A DNA stretch of 64,000 nt from Candidatus Gordonibacter avicola (GTDB lineage: Bacteria > Actinomycetota > Coriobacteriia > Coriobacteriales > Eggerthellaceae): positions 30,760-94,759 of the forward strand of contig DXGM01000015.1 of assembly GCA_019113915.1 (NCBI GenBank). The letters are read 5' to 3'. Both the position numbers and the translations under genes were made by a program. The notes under the pieces were generated by a model. The model saw nothing but the letters and a program-made list of their open reading frames with translations. It was not told where the DNA came from and made no database searches. Numbering within the stretch: the stretch's first letter is position 1; each line of letters begins with the position of its first letter. This document shows positions 1 through 9,026 of the stretch, piece by piece.

Positions 1-3000
1 AAGGTCACCTGGAACTTCTGAGCCGTAGCAGAGCCGCCACCAGAAGGAGGCGTCGGGGCCTTGTCGCTGGTAACGATGGCGTAGAGGGAATACTCGTTAG
101 AAGCAAAGGTGACTTTACCTTCTGCGTAATCAACGCTTTGAGGATTGATGAGTTTTGCTACCCCATCATGGAGGTAAACAACGCTCACCTTCTGGTTCTT
201 AATAACATCCGGATTGACGTTGAGTACGAATGTAAGGTTTTCACCGACCTTGGTCAGAGGAACCGCAACCTCGGTGGAGTCATTGCGCACAATCAAGTTC
301 ACGCTGAGGTCGTAATACTGAGCAACTGTAGCGGTAGCGCCGAGGTCTTCAGCCGCTTTGTCGTTGATGGGGGAAGCGTCACGAGGGCTCGGGTTGGCTT
401 CTTTGGCTTCCGCAATCACGAGGGTAGTGACGGTGCCGCCGCTGGCGCTTGCCGCGTCAGTTACGGTTTTCACTTTTTGGATATCGCCATCAGTCAGGCC
501 CTCAACGGATTCGCCACTTGCGACAGCCGTGATTACCTGGTCAACTGCGGCCGCCACTTTGTTAGCGTCGTCATCCGACAAGCTCAGCTTACCGCTGTCC
601 GACTCAGGAGCAGAAACGATGATATTGGATTCGGCGTTCTCGTCGACCCACTGGGCCGTCAGCTTGATAGGCTCGGCAGGCATGGCGTCGGGAATCATCG
701 GCGACCAGCCAGCAAACACGTATCCGTCTCGCGTGGGAGCGGTAGGTGCCGTCGGCTTAGCACCGAAGGCAACAGGGTCTTCTTTATTAGAGCCTTGGTC
801 GCCAAACTCGCCACCGTTGGCATCCCACGTGACGGTGTACTCTTTGCGGTCGTACTTGATTTCAACAACGGTTGCGTTGTTGGCTTCGATAGTTTTCTTC
901 GGAACTTCGCCACTGAGAGCGAAACCAGCAAACTCTTTTGCAACGGCCTTCGTCAGATCTCCCGCTACACCTCGCAGGGTTTCGCTATCGCCTTCAACAT
1001 ATGTAGTTGGGTCGTTTGCTTTTTGCAGAAGGTGCTTCACTGCGTACGTCGTGGAAACAGTTACTTTGCACTCGACCGTTTTGCCAAACTTATCCGTCAG
1101 AGTGATGGTGGCTTGACCGGATTTTAGAGCTTTGAGAGATTTGCCGTCTTCTCCGACTGCAACAATGTCTGCCTTGTCTGACGCGACTGACTTAATAAGA
1201 TCTTCCACGCCGTGGTACTGAGACAGAAGCGAGTTCTGGAAAGCGTCGCTCGCTTCATCCGCCAGGTAGAACATTTCCAGCGGCTGGCGTTCGCTTCCCT
1301 CGGGCATCACTACGCCCTCGACTGCCGTGAAGGCAATGCCGCTGAAATCGGTAACTTCATTCACGGTAACGGCCATGTTGGCGGTAGCCTTACCAGCGGA
1401 GAGGGTGACATTCTGATCTTCTCCAACCTTTTTGGCCTGCAAGCCAAGCAAACCCTCGCGCTCTATACCGCTTTGAGACACGCACTTTACCACTTGGCTA
1501 TTGGTGGTGATTTCAAAGTAGGTCAGCGGGTCATCAGGATTCTCGCCTTCCACCGTATAGGGAATTTCGCACGTGCTTCCATGAGTTTTGATCATACCCG
1601 TGCAGATGGGGCATTCTTTGATATATTCGAATTCCACCGGGTCAGATGACGTAATGCTGAAACTTTCTACAACATTTGCGTTCTCCACGACGGTTACGTC
1701 GTATGAAGCCTCTGCATGATAAGAGAACTCACTGCCGGTGTAGTTATACTGGATGGTGACCTTCGCAGTACCAGCAGATTGAGGCGTAAGAGTTATTTCC
1801 CTTCCCTTTTTCTTCTGCCCATCCATGTTAGTTGCCGTCACAATATCAGGATTGTCTGATTGCACGCTCCAGCAATTAACATTCGCCACGGTGTAAAGAG
1901 GATTCTCATCGTGCCATGGGCCTTCGGTGCCGGGATCAAGCTCGGCGGTAAAAGTACTCGCACCCTGACCAACTGCAAAGCTTTTTGCAAAATTAGCAAG
2001 AGGCTGGCAGTTAATCTGCAGCTGGTAGTTGCCTTCGCCATCGAACTGCGGAGACACAGAAGCGTTGGCATACTTGGCCTTGAGCGCCTGCACGGCCTCG
2101 TTCGAAAGCTGGTTAAAAGCGCATGACAGCGACGTCAGGCTCGTGCAGCCCTCAATGCTGAGGGACTCCACGTCGCTTCTGTCGCAGTAGAGGTCTTCGA
2201 GGTTCGTCAGACCGCTTGCGTCGATAGAGGAAATGATGCTGTTCGTGCTGAAGAAGGACTTCAGGTCGGTGCAGCTGGTCAAATCCAGATTTTCACACGC
2301 AACTCCGTACAAGGAAACGGAGACGACAGGCAGGCCATCAAGGGAGGCAGGCACGACGATGGTTCCATCAGAACGCGCGTAGTCGTAGTCATAGATATAC
2401 GCGCCGGAGCCATCGGGACCATCCTGAACCTCGTAGGCAAAACCGCTCTCATGGAACTGCGGGGAGAGGTTACTCTCATGACCCATCACGGTAGCCCAGT
2501 CTAGAATCCGGGTCATGTCTTTGATGTAGTTGCGGCTACAATCGAGATAAGCCAGGTCATAGCACTTGCTGATGTCGAGCACTTCAATGCCACAACCGCT
2601 CAGATAGGCTTCTACAACGAACTGGTCGCCGATTTTGTCGGGAAGAACTACGGTCGAAGAACGACCATCCCAGCCGAGAATGACAGCACCCTTATCGCTG
2701 GAACCAAATGCGAATCCGGTTTCCTTATCGTACTGAGGATGAATTTCGCCTTTTTCCGCATCCCCATCACGCCACGTATCAAGGGCCTCGGTGTCTGTGA
2801 GGTAGTTGAAGCGGCAATCCAGATACGTCAGCGCTTCGCACCCCGTGATATCAAGCTCCGTAAGCTTGTTGTAGGAGCAGATGAGGGTCTTAAGTGTCGC
2901 GCAATTCTCCACATTCAGCGACGCAAGGTTGCCATGAGTGATGGAGAGATCTCCCAGATCTGTTACTTCAGAGCAATCGAGGTTGGTAAACGTGTAGCCA

Positions 3001-3284
3001 CGCTCGAACGAGGCGCTTCCTACCTTCACACCCTCTTCGCCAACGGTAGCCGGAAGGGTAACCGCAGCGTCGGTACCAGTGTAGCCAGTAATAGTTGCAA
3101 CCGCATCCTGGTCTGCACCTTCTACTGAGTACTCCCAATCGCCGCTCGTAAGGGCGTAGGCCTTCTCAATGAAGCCCCCCCCCCCCGCAAGACTTAGGGC
3201 TAGCGCCGCTAGCAGGGTTGCGAGCGCTAACAAGACTGCTGGTCTTGCGGGCGCACCGCGTTTTTTGACGCATGTGATTTGCAT
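1..3284 (-). CDS. LRR / Ig-like / InlB-repeat surface protein, C-terminus outside window
   Basis: Partial gene: at least 1094 codons are inside the window and it runs off the left edge. The ATG at 3284 follows a good ribosome binding site (GAAGGAGTGAG). Residues about 1-45 are an export signal: basic start (KKRGAPAR), a Leu/Ala core, then a possible AYA cleavage motif. Residues about 100-390 hold irregular bacterial leucine-rich repeats (LDCS, LTELDITGC, LTYLDCRFNYL). Residues about 440-780 look like bacterial Ig-like domains, and about 815-885 match the InlB/Listeria-Bacteroides repeat (VTWDANGGEF, GYVFAGWSP). No anchor is visible because the end is missing. A run of 12 G (3175-3186) lies in codons 33-37 and is in frame at this length. 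BspA/internalin-like adhesin is the best family guess; binding partner unknown. Confidence 0.8.
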   Translation of the reverse strand, partial: MQITCVKKRGAPARPAVLLALATLLAALALSLAGGGGFIEKAYALTSGDWEYSVEGADQDAVATITGYTGTDAAVTLPATVGEEGVKVGSASFERGYTFTNLDCSEVTDLGDLSITHGNLASLNVENCATLKTLICSYNKLTELDITGCEALTYLDCRFNYLTDTEALDTWRDGDAEKGEIHPQYDKETGFAFGSSDKGAVILGWDGRSSTVVLPDKIGDQFVVEAYLSGCGIEVLDISKCYDLAYLDCSRNYIKDMTRILDWATVMGHESNLSPQFHESGFAYEVQDGPDGSGAYIYDYDYARSDGTIVVPASLDGLPVVSVSLYGVACENLDLTSCTDLKSFFSTNSIISSIDASGLTNLEDLYCDRSDVESLSIEGCTSLTSLSCAFNQLSNEAVQALKAKYANASVSPQFDGEGNYQLQINCQPLANFAKSFAVGQGASTFTAELDPGTEGPWHDENPLYTVANVNCWSVQSDNPDIVTATNMDGQKKKGREITLTPQSAGTAKVTIQYNYTGSEFSYHAEASYDVTVVENANVVESFSITSSDPVEFEYIKECPICTGMIKTHGSTCEIPYTVEGENPDDPLTYFEITTNSQVVKCVSQSGIEREGLLGLQAKKVGEDQNVTLSAGKATANMAVTVNEVTDFSGIAFTAVEGVVMPEGSERQPLEMFYLADEASDAFQNSLLSQYHGVEDLIKSVASDKADIVAVGEDGKSLKALKSGQATITLTDKFGKTVECKVTVSTTYAVKHLLQKANDPTTYVEGDSETLRGVAGDLTKAVAKEFAGFALSGEVPKKTIEANNATVVEIKYDRKEYTVTWDANGGEFGDQGSNKEDPVAFGAKPTAPTAPTRDGYVFAGWSPMIPDAMPAEPIKLTAQWVDENAESNIIVSAPESDSGKLSLSDDDANKVAAAVDQVITAVASGESVEGLTDGDIQKVKTVTDAASASGGTVTTLVIAEAKEANPSPRDASPINDKAAEDLGATATVAQYYDLSVNLIVRNDSTEVAVPLTKVGENLTFVLNVNPDVIKNQKVSVVYLHDGVAKLINPQSVDYAEGKVTFASNEYSLYAIVTSDKAPTPPSGGGSATAQKFQVT
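3175..3186 (-). repeat. G12 homopolymer in the signal peptide (candidate phase-variation tract)
   Basis: Twelve consecutive C on the + strand, G12 on the coding strand, encoding the Gly stretch after LSLA. At 12 the ORF is open. At 13 it meets TGA within a few codons (LH-stop); at 11 it ends at TAG about 20 codons later. Single-base slippage would therefore switch the surface protein off cleanly. Confidence 0.75.
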
Positions 3285-3489
3285 CGTTTCTCACTCCTTC
3301 AAACTCGTCCGGGCAGCTTCATTTGGTGCCGCCTGGTGCTGTCGCATCGGATAGGTAGCCCTCATGCGCGCCTGAAACGTAAGGGCGTTCACCTGGTTTT
3401 TCCCTATCCTCCACGATCATTCTTTCCAAGCGCGCCACCCGCTTCAATACGAATGTAAGAATTAAACGCAGCGAGGTAATAACTAACTT
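3285..3489 (-). promoter_or_regulatory. Leader of surface-protein gene with long-range hairpin
   Basis: The 205 bp between the response regulator stop and the surface-protein ATG contain a 7-bp inverted repeat, GGATAGG at 3403-3409 and CCTATCC at 3349-3355 in the direction of transcription, enclosing about 47 nt. It could form a structured 5' leader. No known riboswitch core was recognised. The LytTR regulator encoded just upstream may act here, which is inference from position. Confidence 0.35.
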
Positions 3490-4200
3490 TCACAAGCGCT
3501 TGCGAATATGTGCGAAGAAGCTTTCGCGGGTGGATTTGCGGCGCTTTTGGCTGATGGGAATCACTTCGCCCGACATGAGGCGCACGGAATCTTGCGAGAG
3601 TTCGGCTATGTGGTCCATGTTCACGAGGAAGCTTTTGTGACACTGAACGAACGAGGACGGCAGCTCGGCAATGAGATCGGCTAGGGCGGCGTAGGTGTCG
3701 ATGACCTCGCCTGGCAGGTGCAGGTGCGCTTTGCGACGATCGCTTTCCACGTAGGCCAGCTTGCGCGGGTCCACCAGCACCACGCGCCCACCCGAGCGCA
3801 CCACCAGCGAGGGGTGAGCGGCCTCCAGGCGCGACAAAGCCTTGTCCAGCGCGTCGTCGAAATCGCGCTGGTTCACGGGCTTCACCAGGAAATACACGTG
3901 GTCGGTGCGGTAGACGCTTGTGCAATATTCCATGTGGCCCGTGACGTACATCACCTGCGTGCCGCTGCTGGCGGGCAGGCAGCGCCGCACGGCCTCGATA
4001 CCACTCGGGCGGCCTTCGCCGAAGTCGATATCCATCACCAGGATGTCGCACACGTTGCCCGCGCTGGCCGCTTCCTCAAAATCGGTCACCGAGGGCAACC
4101 ACGCAACGGCGAATTCGCTCGCTCGCGGGTGCCGCGCGACCAGCGCCTCAATGGCCTGGGCTTGTTGCTGTTCATCGTCCACTATGAGTATGCGGTACAT
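3490..4200 (-). CDS. LytTR-family response regulator
   Basis: 236 aa. An N-terminal receiver domain (ILIVDDE near residue 8, phosphoacceptor Asp in LVMDID, K in FLVKPVN) is followed by a LytTR DNA-binding domain from about residue 130 (YVESDRRKAHLHL, SFVQCHKSFLVNMDHI). This is the standard AgrA/ComE/VirR layout, whose members bind direct repeats upstream of surface or virulence genes. It starts 5 bp after the sensor-kinase stop, so it forms an operon with it, and the next gene downstream is the LRR surface protein, a plausible target. Full length with no defects seen. Confidence 0.92.
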   Translation of the reverse strand: MYRILIVDDEQQQAQAIEALVARHPRASEFAVAWLPSVTDFEEAASAGNVCDILVMDIDFGEGRPSGIEAVRRCLPASSGTQVMYVTGHMEYCTSVYRTDHVYFLVKPVNQRDFDDALDKALSRLEAAHPSLVVRSGGRVVLVDPRKLAYVESDRRKAHLHLPGEVIDTYAALADLIAELPSSFVQCHKSFLVNMDHIAELSQDSVRLMSGEVIPISQKRRKSTRESFFAHIRKRL

Positions 4201-4205
4201 GGTGC

Positions 4206-5804
4206 TTACCTTCCGTTCATTTTGAGTGCCACGGTGGTGCGGAATACGCCGCCGCTTTGCTCGATTGAAAGCGAGCCTTCATGGCGCGTGGCCAGGCTTT
4301 CCAGAATGGACAGCCCCCAGCCGTGTTCCGCGAGGCCGCGGGCGGGGCGGCGTTCGGGCGTTGCTGGCGCGAGTGGTTGCTCGCTGGCGGGAATGCGCGG
4401 AGCGAGTTGCTGGTGCTGGTGCTGGGGCCCGCCGGGATCAGGTAGGCAGCTGTTCTCAGCATCCACCACCAGATAGCCACTCACCACGCGTGCCTTCAGG
4501 TGCAGCCGACGCCGGGGTTGTTCCACCTTTTCACAGGCGTGCAAAGCATTGTCAAGCAGGTTCGAGAACACGGCACACAAGTCAACGCTGGGCACGGGCA
4601 CGTTGGTTGGCACGTCCAACTCGAACGTGGCGCGGATGCCGGCTTCCTCGCACGCGTGCGCTTTCAGCGACACCAGGGCGTCCACCGCGCGGTGCGCGCA
4701 CAGCGGCGGATCCGCCGGGTCGAGCGCGCTCACGGCCTGGGTTAGCTCCGCGGACGCTTGCTCGCCTTGGCGACGCGCGAGCAGGGCATCCGCCTCTTCC
4801 AGCTGAGCCAGCAGTTCCGCCCGTACGTCATGAGCACGCGCGAGTTCCGCCGAAAGTCGTGGGATGTACTGCCGCTGCGCTTCAACCTGTTCTTCCAGCA
4901 AGCTAGTACGAGTTTGCGCGAGTTCGGCTTCCTCGGTTTCGCGCAGGGCTTTGAACAGCATGAGATCGGCTGGGGCGCACAACGCCGCACTTGCAGCGAT
5001 GGCCGCGAACAGCCATAGCGGCAGCTGGAATACGGCCACATACACCAGCAGAAACCCCGCAATAGCCAGCTGGCTTATGGGAAACAGCAGGTAGATGGGG
5101 CGCTTGGGCAGCGTAGTTCCCTTTCGGCCGAGCACGAGCGCCAGCGCGAATGACCCCACGCCCACCAATGCGCAGAGAAACTCAGCTGCAACAACGCTCA
5201 TCGGCTGCCCCCTCGCTGTACGGATGAGGCTTTGAAAGCCCCCCCCCCCGACGGGTTTTGAGGTGGCGGGGGTGAGGTCAATTGGAGCGAACACCACACC
5301 CGCTGGCGCCGCCGGAGCCGCCACGCTCGGGAGGTTCCCGGCACTCCCCTCGCCGGAGCCTTCCACCATGGCGCGTAGTTCACTCAGGTGCTCGCGCGCC
5401 TGATCGAACGCGCCCGCATCGGCCAGTGCCAACACGGTTTGCACCTGGTTGCGCGCGTCGTGGCGCAGCTTCGCCGCCTCTTCCACTTCCGTGACTACGT
5501 GGTCGTAGCGCGCGAGATATTCCTCCAACTGCCCTTGCAGAAGCGCCGCCCGCTGGTCTTCGTGCTGCTTCTGTGCCAGCCGCTCCATCGAGCGGAATAA
5601 CAGCACGTCAGCGGCCAGGCACACCACCAGCAGCACGCAGGTTCCGTAATACAGCACGCTTGAGCCCTCGTGCAGATACGCGGCTATCACCGTGGGAATG
5701 GTGAGCAGCACCGCTTGCGTCACGGGGAAGCCCACGAAAAACCGCAGTTCGCGGCCCCTTAGGATCGGATCCTGTGCATCAGGCATGAAGTTCGATAGAT
5801 ACAA
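4206..5804 (-). CDS. Double HPK10-type sensor histidine kinase fused across a G11 tract
   Basis: 532 aa, from a TTG at 5804 with a strong site (AAAGGGGAG) 8 nt upstream; the ATG at 5786 has none. Module A (residues 1-185): two membrane helices, a coiled coil and a phosphoacceptor motif RHDARNQ (His115), then a Ser/Ala/Pro linker, with no ATPase domain. Residues 186-189 are Gly from the G11 run. Module B (from Met202): several membrane helices, a coiled coil with a degenerate ARAHDVRAE motif, and a GHKL ATPase (N box FSNLLDNALHAC, G box GWGLSILESL). Met202 has its own AGGGGG site. With one G fewer, module A would stop at a TGA overlapping the Met202 ATG (ATGA). Partner of the LytTR regulator; the ligand is probably a peptide or surface signal, by family analogy only. 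Confidence 0.8.
   Translation of the reverse strand: MYLSNFMPDAQDPILRGRELRFFVGFPVTQAVLLTIPTVIAAYLHEGSSVLYYGTCVLLVVCLAADVLLFRSMERLAQKQHEDQRAALLQGQLEEYLARYDHVVTEVEEAAKLRHDARNQVQTVLALADAGAFDQAREHLSELRAMVEGSGEGSAGNLPSVAAPAAPAGVVFAPIDLTPATSKPVGGGGFQSLIRTARGQPMSVVAAEFLCALVGVGSFALALVLGRKGTTLPKRPIYLLFPISQLAIAGFLLVYVAVFQLPLWLFAAIAASAALCAPADLMLFKALRETEEAELAQTRTSLLEEQVEAQRQYIPRLSAELARAHDVRAELLAQLEEADALLARRQGEQASAELTQAVSALDPADPPLCAHRAVDALVSLKAHACEEAGIRATFELDVPTNVPVPSVDLCAVFSNLLDNALHACEKVEQPRRRLHLKARVVSGYLVVDAENSCLPDPGGPQHQHQQLAPRIPASEQPLAPATPERRPARGLAEHGWGLSILESLATRHEGSLSIEQSGGVFRTTVALKMNGR
5239..5249 (-). repeat. G11 homopolymer joining two kinase modules
   Basis: Eleven C on the + strand (G11 coding). 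At 11 the two modules read as one ORF. At 10, module A terminates at 5198-5200, overlapping the module B ATG at 5199-5201. At 12, module A terminates within about 25 codons. The tract is thus a potential switch between fused and separate kinases. Confidence 0.75.
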
Positions 5805-5834
5805 GCGCGCGACTCCCCTTTCGCTCGACGAGCG

Positions 5835-6842
5835 CTAGCAGCGCGCCGGGCGATCTTTCTCCACGAACGCGCCGAACCAGTAGAACGAGGTTTTCGCCAG
5901 CACAATGCGGTCGTTTAGAGCCAGCTGGAAGGGACCGCGTCCGTCACGTGCGGTGTCGAACGCCACTTGGCCGGCGCGCAGTACACAGGTGCCGTGCGTG
6001 GACCCTTCGTCGGTGAGCAGCCACGCGCCGTTCTGGAAGCTGATGCGGCAATGCGAACGCGACACGTAGGGGTTCGGCTCGATGACGTCGCTGTCGCTGT
6101 AGCGCCCGATGGCGAGGGGGTGTGTGGCTTCCACCGTCCACCACGACACCACGGCGGTGGCTTTTTCGTCGTAGCGGATAAGGCAGGCGCACTCTTCGCG
6201 CAGGCGGGCCGGGGGGTGCTTGGCCGGCGCGGGCGCTTCGTCGGGCGTAGCGTCCACCAGCAAGCGCACCAAGCGTTCGTTCACGCAGCCGAACGTCATC
6301 AGGTAAAAGTAAGTTGAGACCAGCACCGATAGCACCTCGCGACTTGCTTCGACGGGCTGAATTTCGCTCCATCCCAGCATGAGGCGCATCTCGTTTGTAG
6401 CCCTATCCAGGTTGAGTTCGGCACGCCCGTCTTCGCGTTCGTTGCGCAGCCCCTGTTCAACGTCGCGCCACAAGTCGGTGCGAAAATACTGCACCGTTTC
6501 AGCGGGGTCACAGCCGCTTTTGTCACAGAGCGCCGCACACAGCAGCAAAGCGCCCTTGTCGAACACGTCTGGGTCGGCCTCAAAGCTTATGCGAAAATCT
6601 TCCGCGTAGCGCCGCGAGTGCATGAGACGCGACAGCACGGCGGCGGTGCGCTTCCTGATGGTGGGATTGTCGTGGTTGATGTAATGGCCGTTCATGCCAA
6701 TATATGAGTACAAAATTTTGTGATTAACGCAGCCATGAGAGAGCGAGCGCATGTGCTCGGCGAAATAGTACAAGGCCGTGTGCCATCCGCGCGCTTCGTG
6801 GGGGACGTCGAAGCTTCCCAGCCGTTCGGTGTTCGCCGTCAT
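5835..6842 (-). CDS. FHA-domain protein
   Basis: 335 aa from the ATG at 6842, preceded by AGAGGG; an upstream in-frame ATG at 6959 lacks a convincing site. The first 230 residues are an unrecognised, probably helical region (AEHMRSLSHGCVNHKILYSY). The C-terminal 100 residues are a forkhead-associated domain: GRYSDSD, the phosphothreonine-contacting SRSHCRISF, and DEGSTHGTCV. FHA domains read phosphothreonine marks, and a Ser/Thr kinase is encoded 248 bp upstream on the same strand, so it is likely a reader or substrate of that kinase. Cytoplasmic; no signal or membrane segment. Confidence 0.85.
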   Translation of the reverse strand: MTANTERLGSFDVPHEARGWHTALYYFAEHMRSLSHGCVNHKILYSYIGMNGHYINHDNPTIRKRTAAVLSRLMHSRRYAEDFRISFEADPDVFDKGALLLCAALCDKSGCDPAETVQYFRTDLWRDVEQGLRNEREDGRAELNLDRATNEMRLMLGWSEIQPVEASREVLSVLVSTYFYLMTFGCVNERLVRLLVDATPDEAPAPAKHPPARLREECACLIRYDEKATAVVSWWTVEATHPLAIGRYSDSDVIEPNPYVSRSHCRISFQNGAWLLTDEGSTHGTCVLRAGQVAFDTARDGRGPFQLALNDRIVLAKTSFYWFGAFVEKDRPARC

Positions 6843-7090
6843 GCGCACCTTACCCTCTTGCTCTTCGCTCGTCTGAGCTTGATATACCCAAAATGTCTTC
6901 TTAGGGTATTCGTCTTGGGAAGATCGACATATTGCGCAACACTTGGATGTACCCATCAACGAGGATTTTGGGCAAATCGACCCCTGACGTATGGTGCAGG
7001 GAGGGGTGAAGGCGGCGAGGTTTGCGAGGTGGGAACGTGCGGCGCGCCGGGACGTACGAGCAAGGATCGTGAGGGCTTGGAACGTTAGGG

Positions 7091-8101
7091 TTAGGCGAGT
7101 GTTGGCGCGCAGGGCGGCTCAAGCGGCGTGGGGAGCGGGGCGCTTTTTGGGCTTGTGGGGCGAATGTGCTCTGTGGCGTTGTGGCGTTCTGCTAGTTGGC
7201 GGATGCGTGCCACTAGCTCAGATACGCTTGGGCGCATTTGGGGATCAAGCGAAAGACATGCGTCCAGCAATTCGCGCACGTCAGCGGGCAGGTTCTCAGA
7301 TGGGGAAAGCGCGTCGGTGCGGCGATAGTACGTGAGCCAAAACTGTCTGCCGTTGCGCGGGTTCGACACAAACGGATGAGGCAGACTGCCCGTAAGCACC
7401 TCGTGCACCGTTGCGCCAAACGAGAACACATCAGCGGCGGGGCTTGGCCAGCCCTCGCGTCGTTCGAGGCATTCGGGCGCGGCGTAGCCAAAGGAGCCGA
7501 ACGGGATGGCTTCCACCGGGTCGCCGAGGAAGAATGCCGTATCTAGGTCGATGAACTGGGCGCGCGGCCGGGTGTCATTGTTGGTTACTACGATGTTCGA
7601 GAGCTTGATGTCTTGGTGGATGAGGGGCTGGCGGCCGCTGTCGCTCGCGAGGGCGGCGAGGGCATCCGCAACGGCCGCGAGCATTGTAAGGGCTTCTTGC
7701 AGCGGCACGCCCTGCGGAGTGCGCGCCCAGCGAGAGGCCACCTGCGCCAACGTTTCACCTTCAATCCAGCGTGTGACCAGGTGTAACTGCGATGGCTTGG
7801 GATACTGCGACCCCTGCGGCACCCCAAAACGCGCCACGCGCGCAAGAGGAAGCGGAGCAGCCTCCGACGAAGCCTGTAAACGCGCAATCCGCTCAAGTAG
7901 ATGCAACTGATGCCTCAGAAAAGCACCTTCTGCCTGGAGTATCTTGATGCAGTAGGTGTCTTTGGAAGGCTCCGTCGTACTGCAGTATTTGTACACGTGC
8001 GCACGCTGGCTCTTCGCCACCAGCTCGGTTGCCGCCGGCACCAACGTTGGAACGCTTAGCATCGGTGCCGGCGCGACAAAGGGGGCGAAAGAGCCGTTCA
8101 T
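7091..8101 (-). CDS. Ser/Thr protein kinase, cytoplasmic
   Basis: 336 aa. Start ATG at 8101, two bases after the stop of the oxidoreductase beta gene, so probably translationally coupled. Kinase landmarks: Lys in YCIKIL, hinge RWIEGETL, catalytic loop HQDIKLSN (His-Gln-Asp replacing HRD, with Asp, Lys and Asn kept), metal-binding DLD in place of DFG, APE as AAPECLE, and a C-lobe Arg in MRPSVSEL. No transmembrane or PASTA region, so it is not a PknB-type cell-wall sensor. The C-terminal 35 residues are Pro/Ala-rich. Its place between a central-metabolism oxidoreductase and an FHA gene suggests a role in metabolic signalling. Confidence 0.88.
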   Translation of the reverse strand: MNGSFAPFVAPAPMLSVPTLVPAATELVAKSQRAHVYKYCSTTEPSKDTYCIKILQAEGAFLRHQLHLLERIARLQASSEAAPLPLARVARFGVPQGSQYPKPSQLHLVTRWIEGETLAQVASRWARTPQGVPLQEALTMLAAVADALAALASDSGRQPLIHQDIKLSNIVVTNNDTRPRAQFIDLDTAFFLGDPVEAIPFGSFGYAAPECLERREGWPSPAADVFSFGATVHEVLTGSLPHPFVSNPRNGRQFWLTYYRRTDALSPSENLPADVRELLDACLSLDPQMRPSVSELVARIRQLAERHNATEHIRPTSPKSAPLPTPLEPPCAPTLA

Positions 8102-8103
8102 GC

Positions 8104-9024
8104 TTACACAATCCACGTGCGGCGGATGGTTTCCCAGGTGGCGTTGCGGCCGGCTTCTACCTGGACTATTTCCTCGTTGGTGAGAGACTTGAAGCGGCCT
8201 TGGCGGCGCAGGTAGGCCTCGACGCTGGCGAACTCGCGCGGGTTGCGGTTGAGCTTGAACCGGCCGCCGGGCTGGCCGCACAGCTGCTCGCCCTCGTATT
8301 CGGCCAAGTACCACAGGCCCGTGTCCACGATGTCCTTGGCGATGTCCACCGTCTCGTCCACATCGCAGCCCCAGCCAGTCGGGCACGGGGCAATCACATG
8401 AAGGTAGCGCGTGCCGCGGATGTCGCGGGCGCGCTCCACTTTGCGGATGAAGTCGTTCAAGTAGCCGACGCTGGCCGTGGCAGCGTAGGGAATGCCGTGC
8501 GCGGCCACGATTTCGAACAGGTTCTTCTTCTGTGTGAGGCAGCCGTGGGCGTTCGCGCCAGCCGGCGTAGTGGTGGTTTTGGCGCCGAACGGGGTGAGCG
8601 AGCTTTTTTGGATGCCCGTGTTCATGTACGCCTCGTTGTCGTAGCAAATGTAGAGCACGTCGTCGTTGCGGTCGATGGCGCCGGAGAGCGCCTGCAGCCC
8701 GATGTCGGCCGTGCCGCCGTCGCCAGCGAAGCCCACCACCGTGCAGTCGTCGGGCTTTTTGCCCTGCGCGCGCAGGCCGGCCTCAATGCCGGTGAGCACG
8801 CTGGCTGTAGCCGCAAAAGGCGTGATCATGGCGTTGTTGGCGAACGCGAGCTGCGGGAAGTTGAACCCGACAGCGCTCATGCAGCCCGCAGGCAGCGCGG
8901 CCACGGCGTTCGGCCCGAGCACCTTGAGCGCGGCGCGCACGGCGAGCGATCCGCCGCAACCCGCGCAGGCTTTGTGGCCGAAGAAGAACTCGTCGTCGGA
9001 GATGGTTTTAGCGTTCACTGGCAT
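8104..9024 (-). CDS. 2-oxoacid:ferredoxin oxidoreductase, beta subunit (TPP-binding)
   Basis: 306 aa. The beta subunit binds thiamine diphosphate and the proximal 4Fe-4S cluster and oxidises a 2-oxoacid (probably pyruvate or a branched-chain/aryl oxoacid) to acyl-CoA, reducing ferredoxin. Visible: HKACAGCGGS and AGCMS cluster cysteines, a TPP/Mg motif GDGGTADIG followed by YDNEAYMNTG, and a later Cys pair APCPTGWGC. It follows the alpha gene with almost no gap (stop 9027, start 9024). Subunit layout matches the four-domain POR/VOR type. The substrate cannot be read from sequence alone. Confidence 0.9.
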   Translation of the reverse strand: MPVNAKTISDDEFFFGHKACAGCGGSLAVRAALKVLGPNAVAALPAGCMSAVGFNFPQLAFANNAMITPFAATASVLTGIEAGLRAQGKKPDDCTVVGFAGDGGTADIGLQALSGAIDRNDDVLYICYDNEAYMNTGIQKSSLTPFGAKTTTTPAGANAHGCLTQKKNLFEIVAAHGIPYAATASVGYLNDFIRKVERARDIRGTRYLHVIAPCPTGWGCDVDETVDIAKDIVDTGLWYLAEYEGEQLCGQPGGRFKLNRNPREFASVEAYLRRQGRFKSLTNEEIVQVEAGRNATWETIRRTWIV

Positions 9025-9026
9025 GG

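Noticed and set aside
138..1127. 329-codon open frame on the + strand at the left edge
   Set aside because: Antisense to the surface protein, whose - strand frame is open across all 3.28 kb with clear LRR and InlB-repeat motifs.
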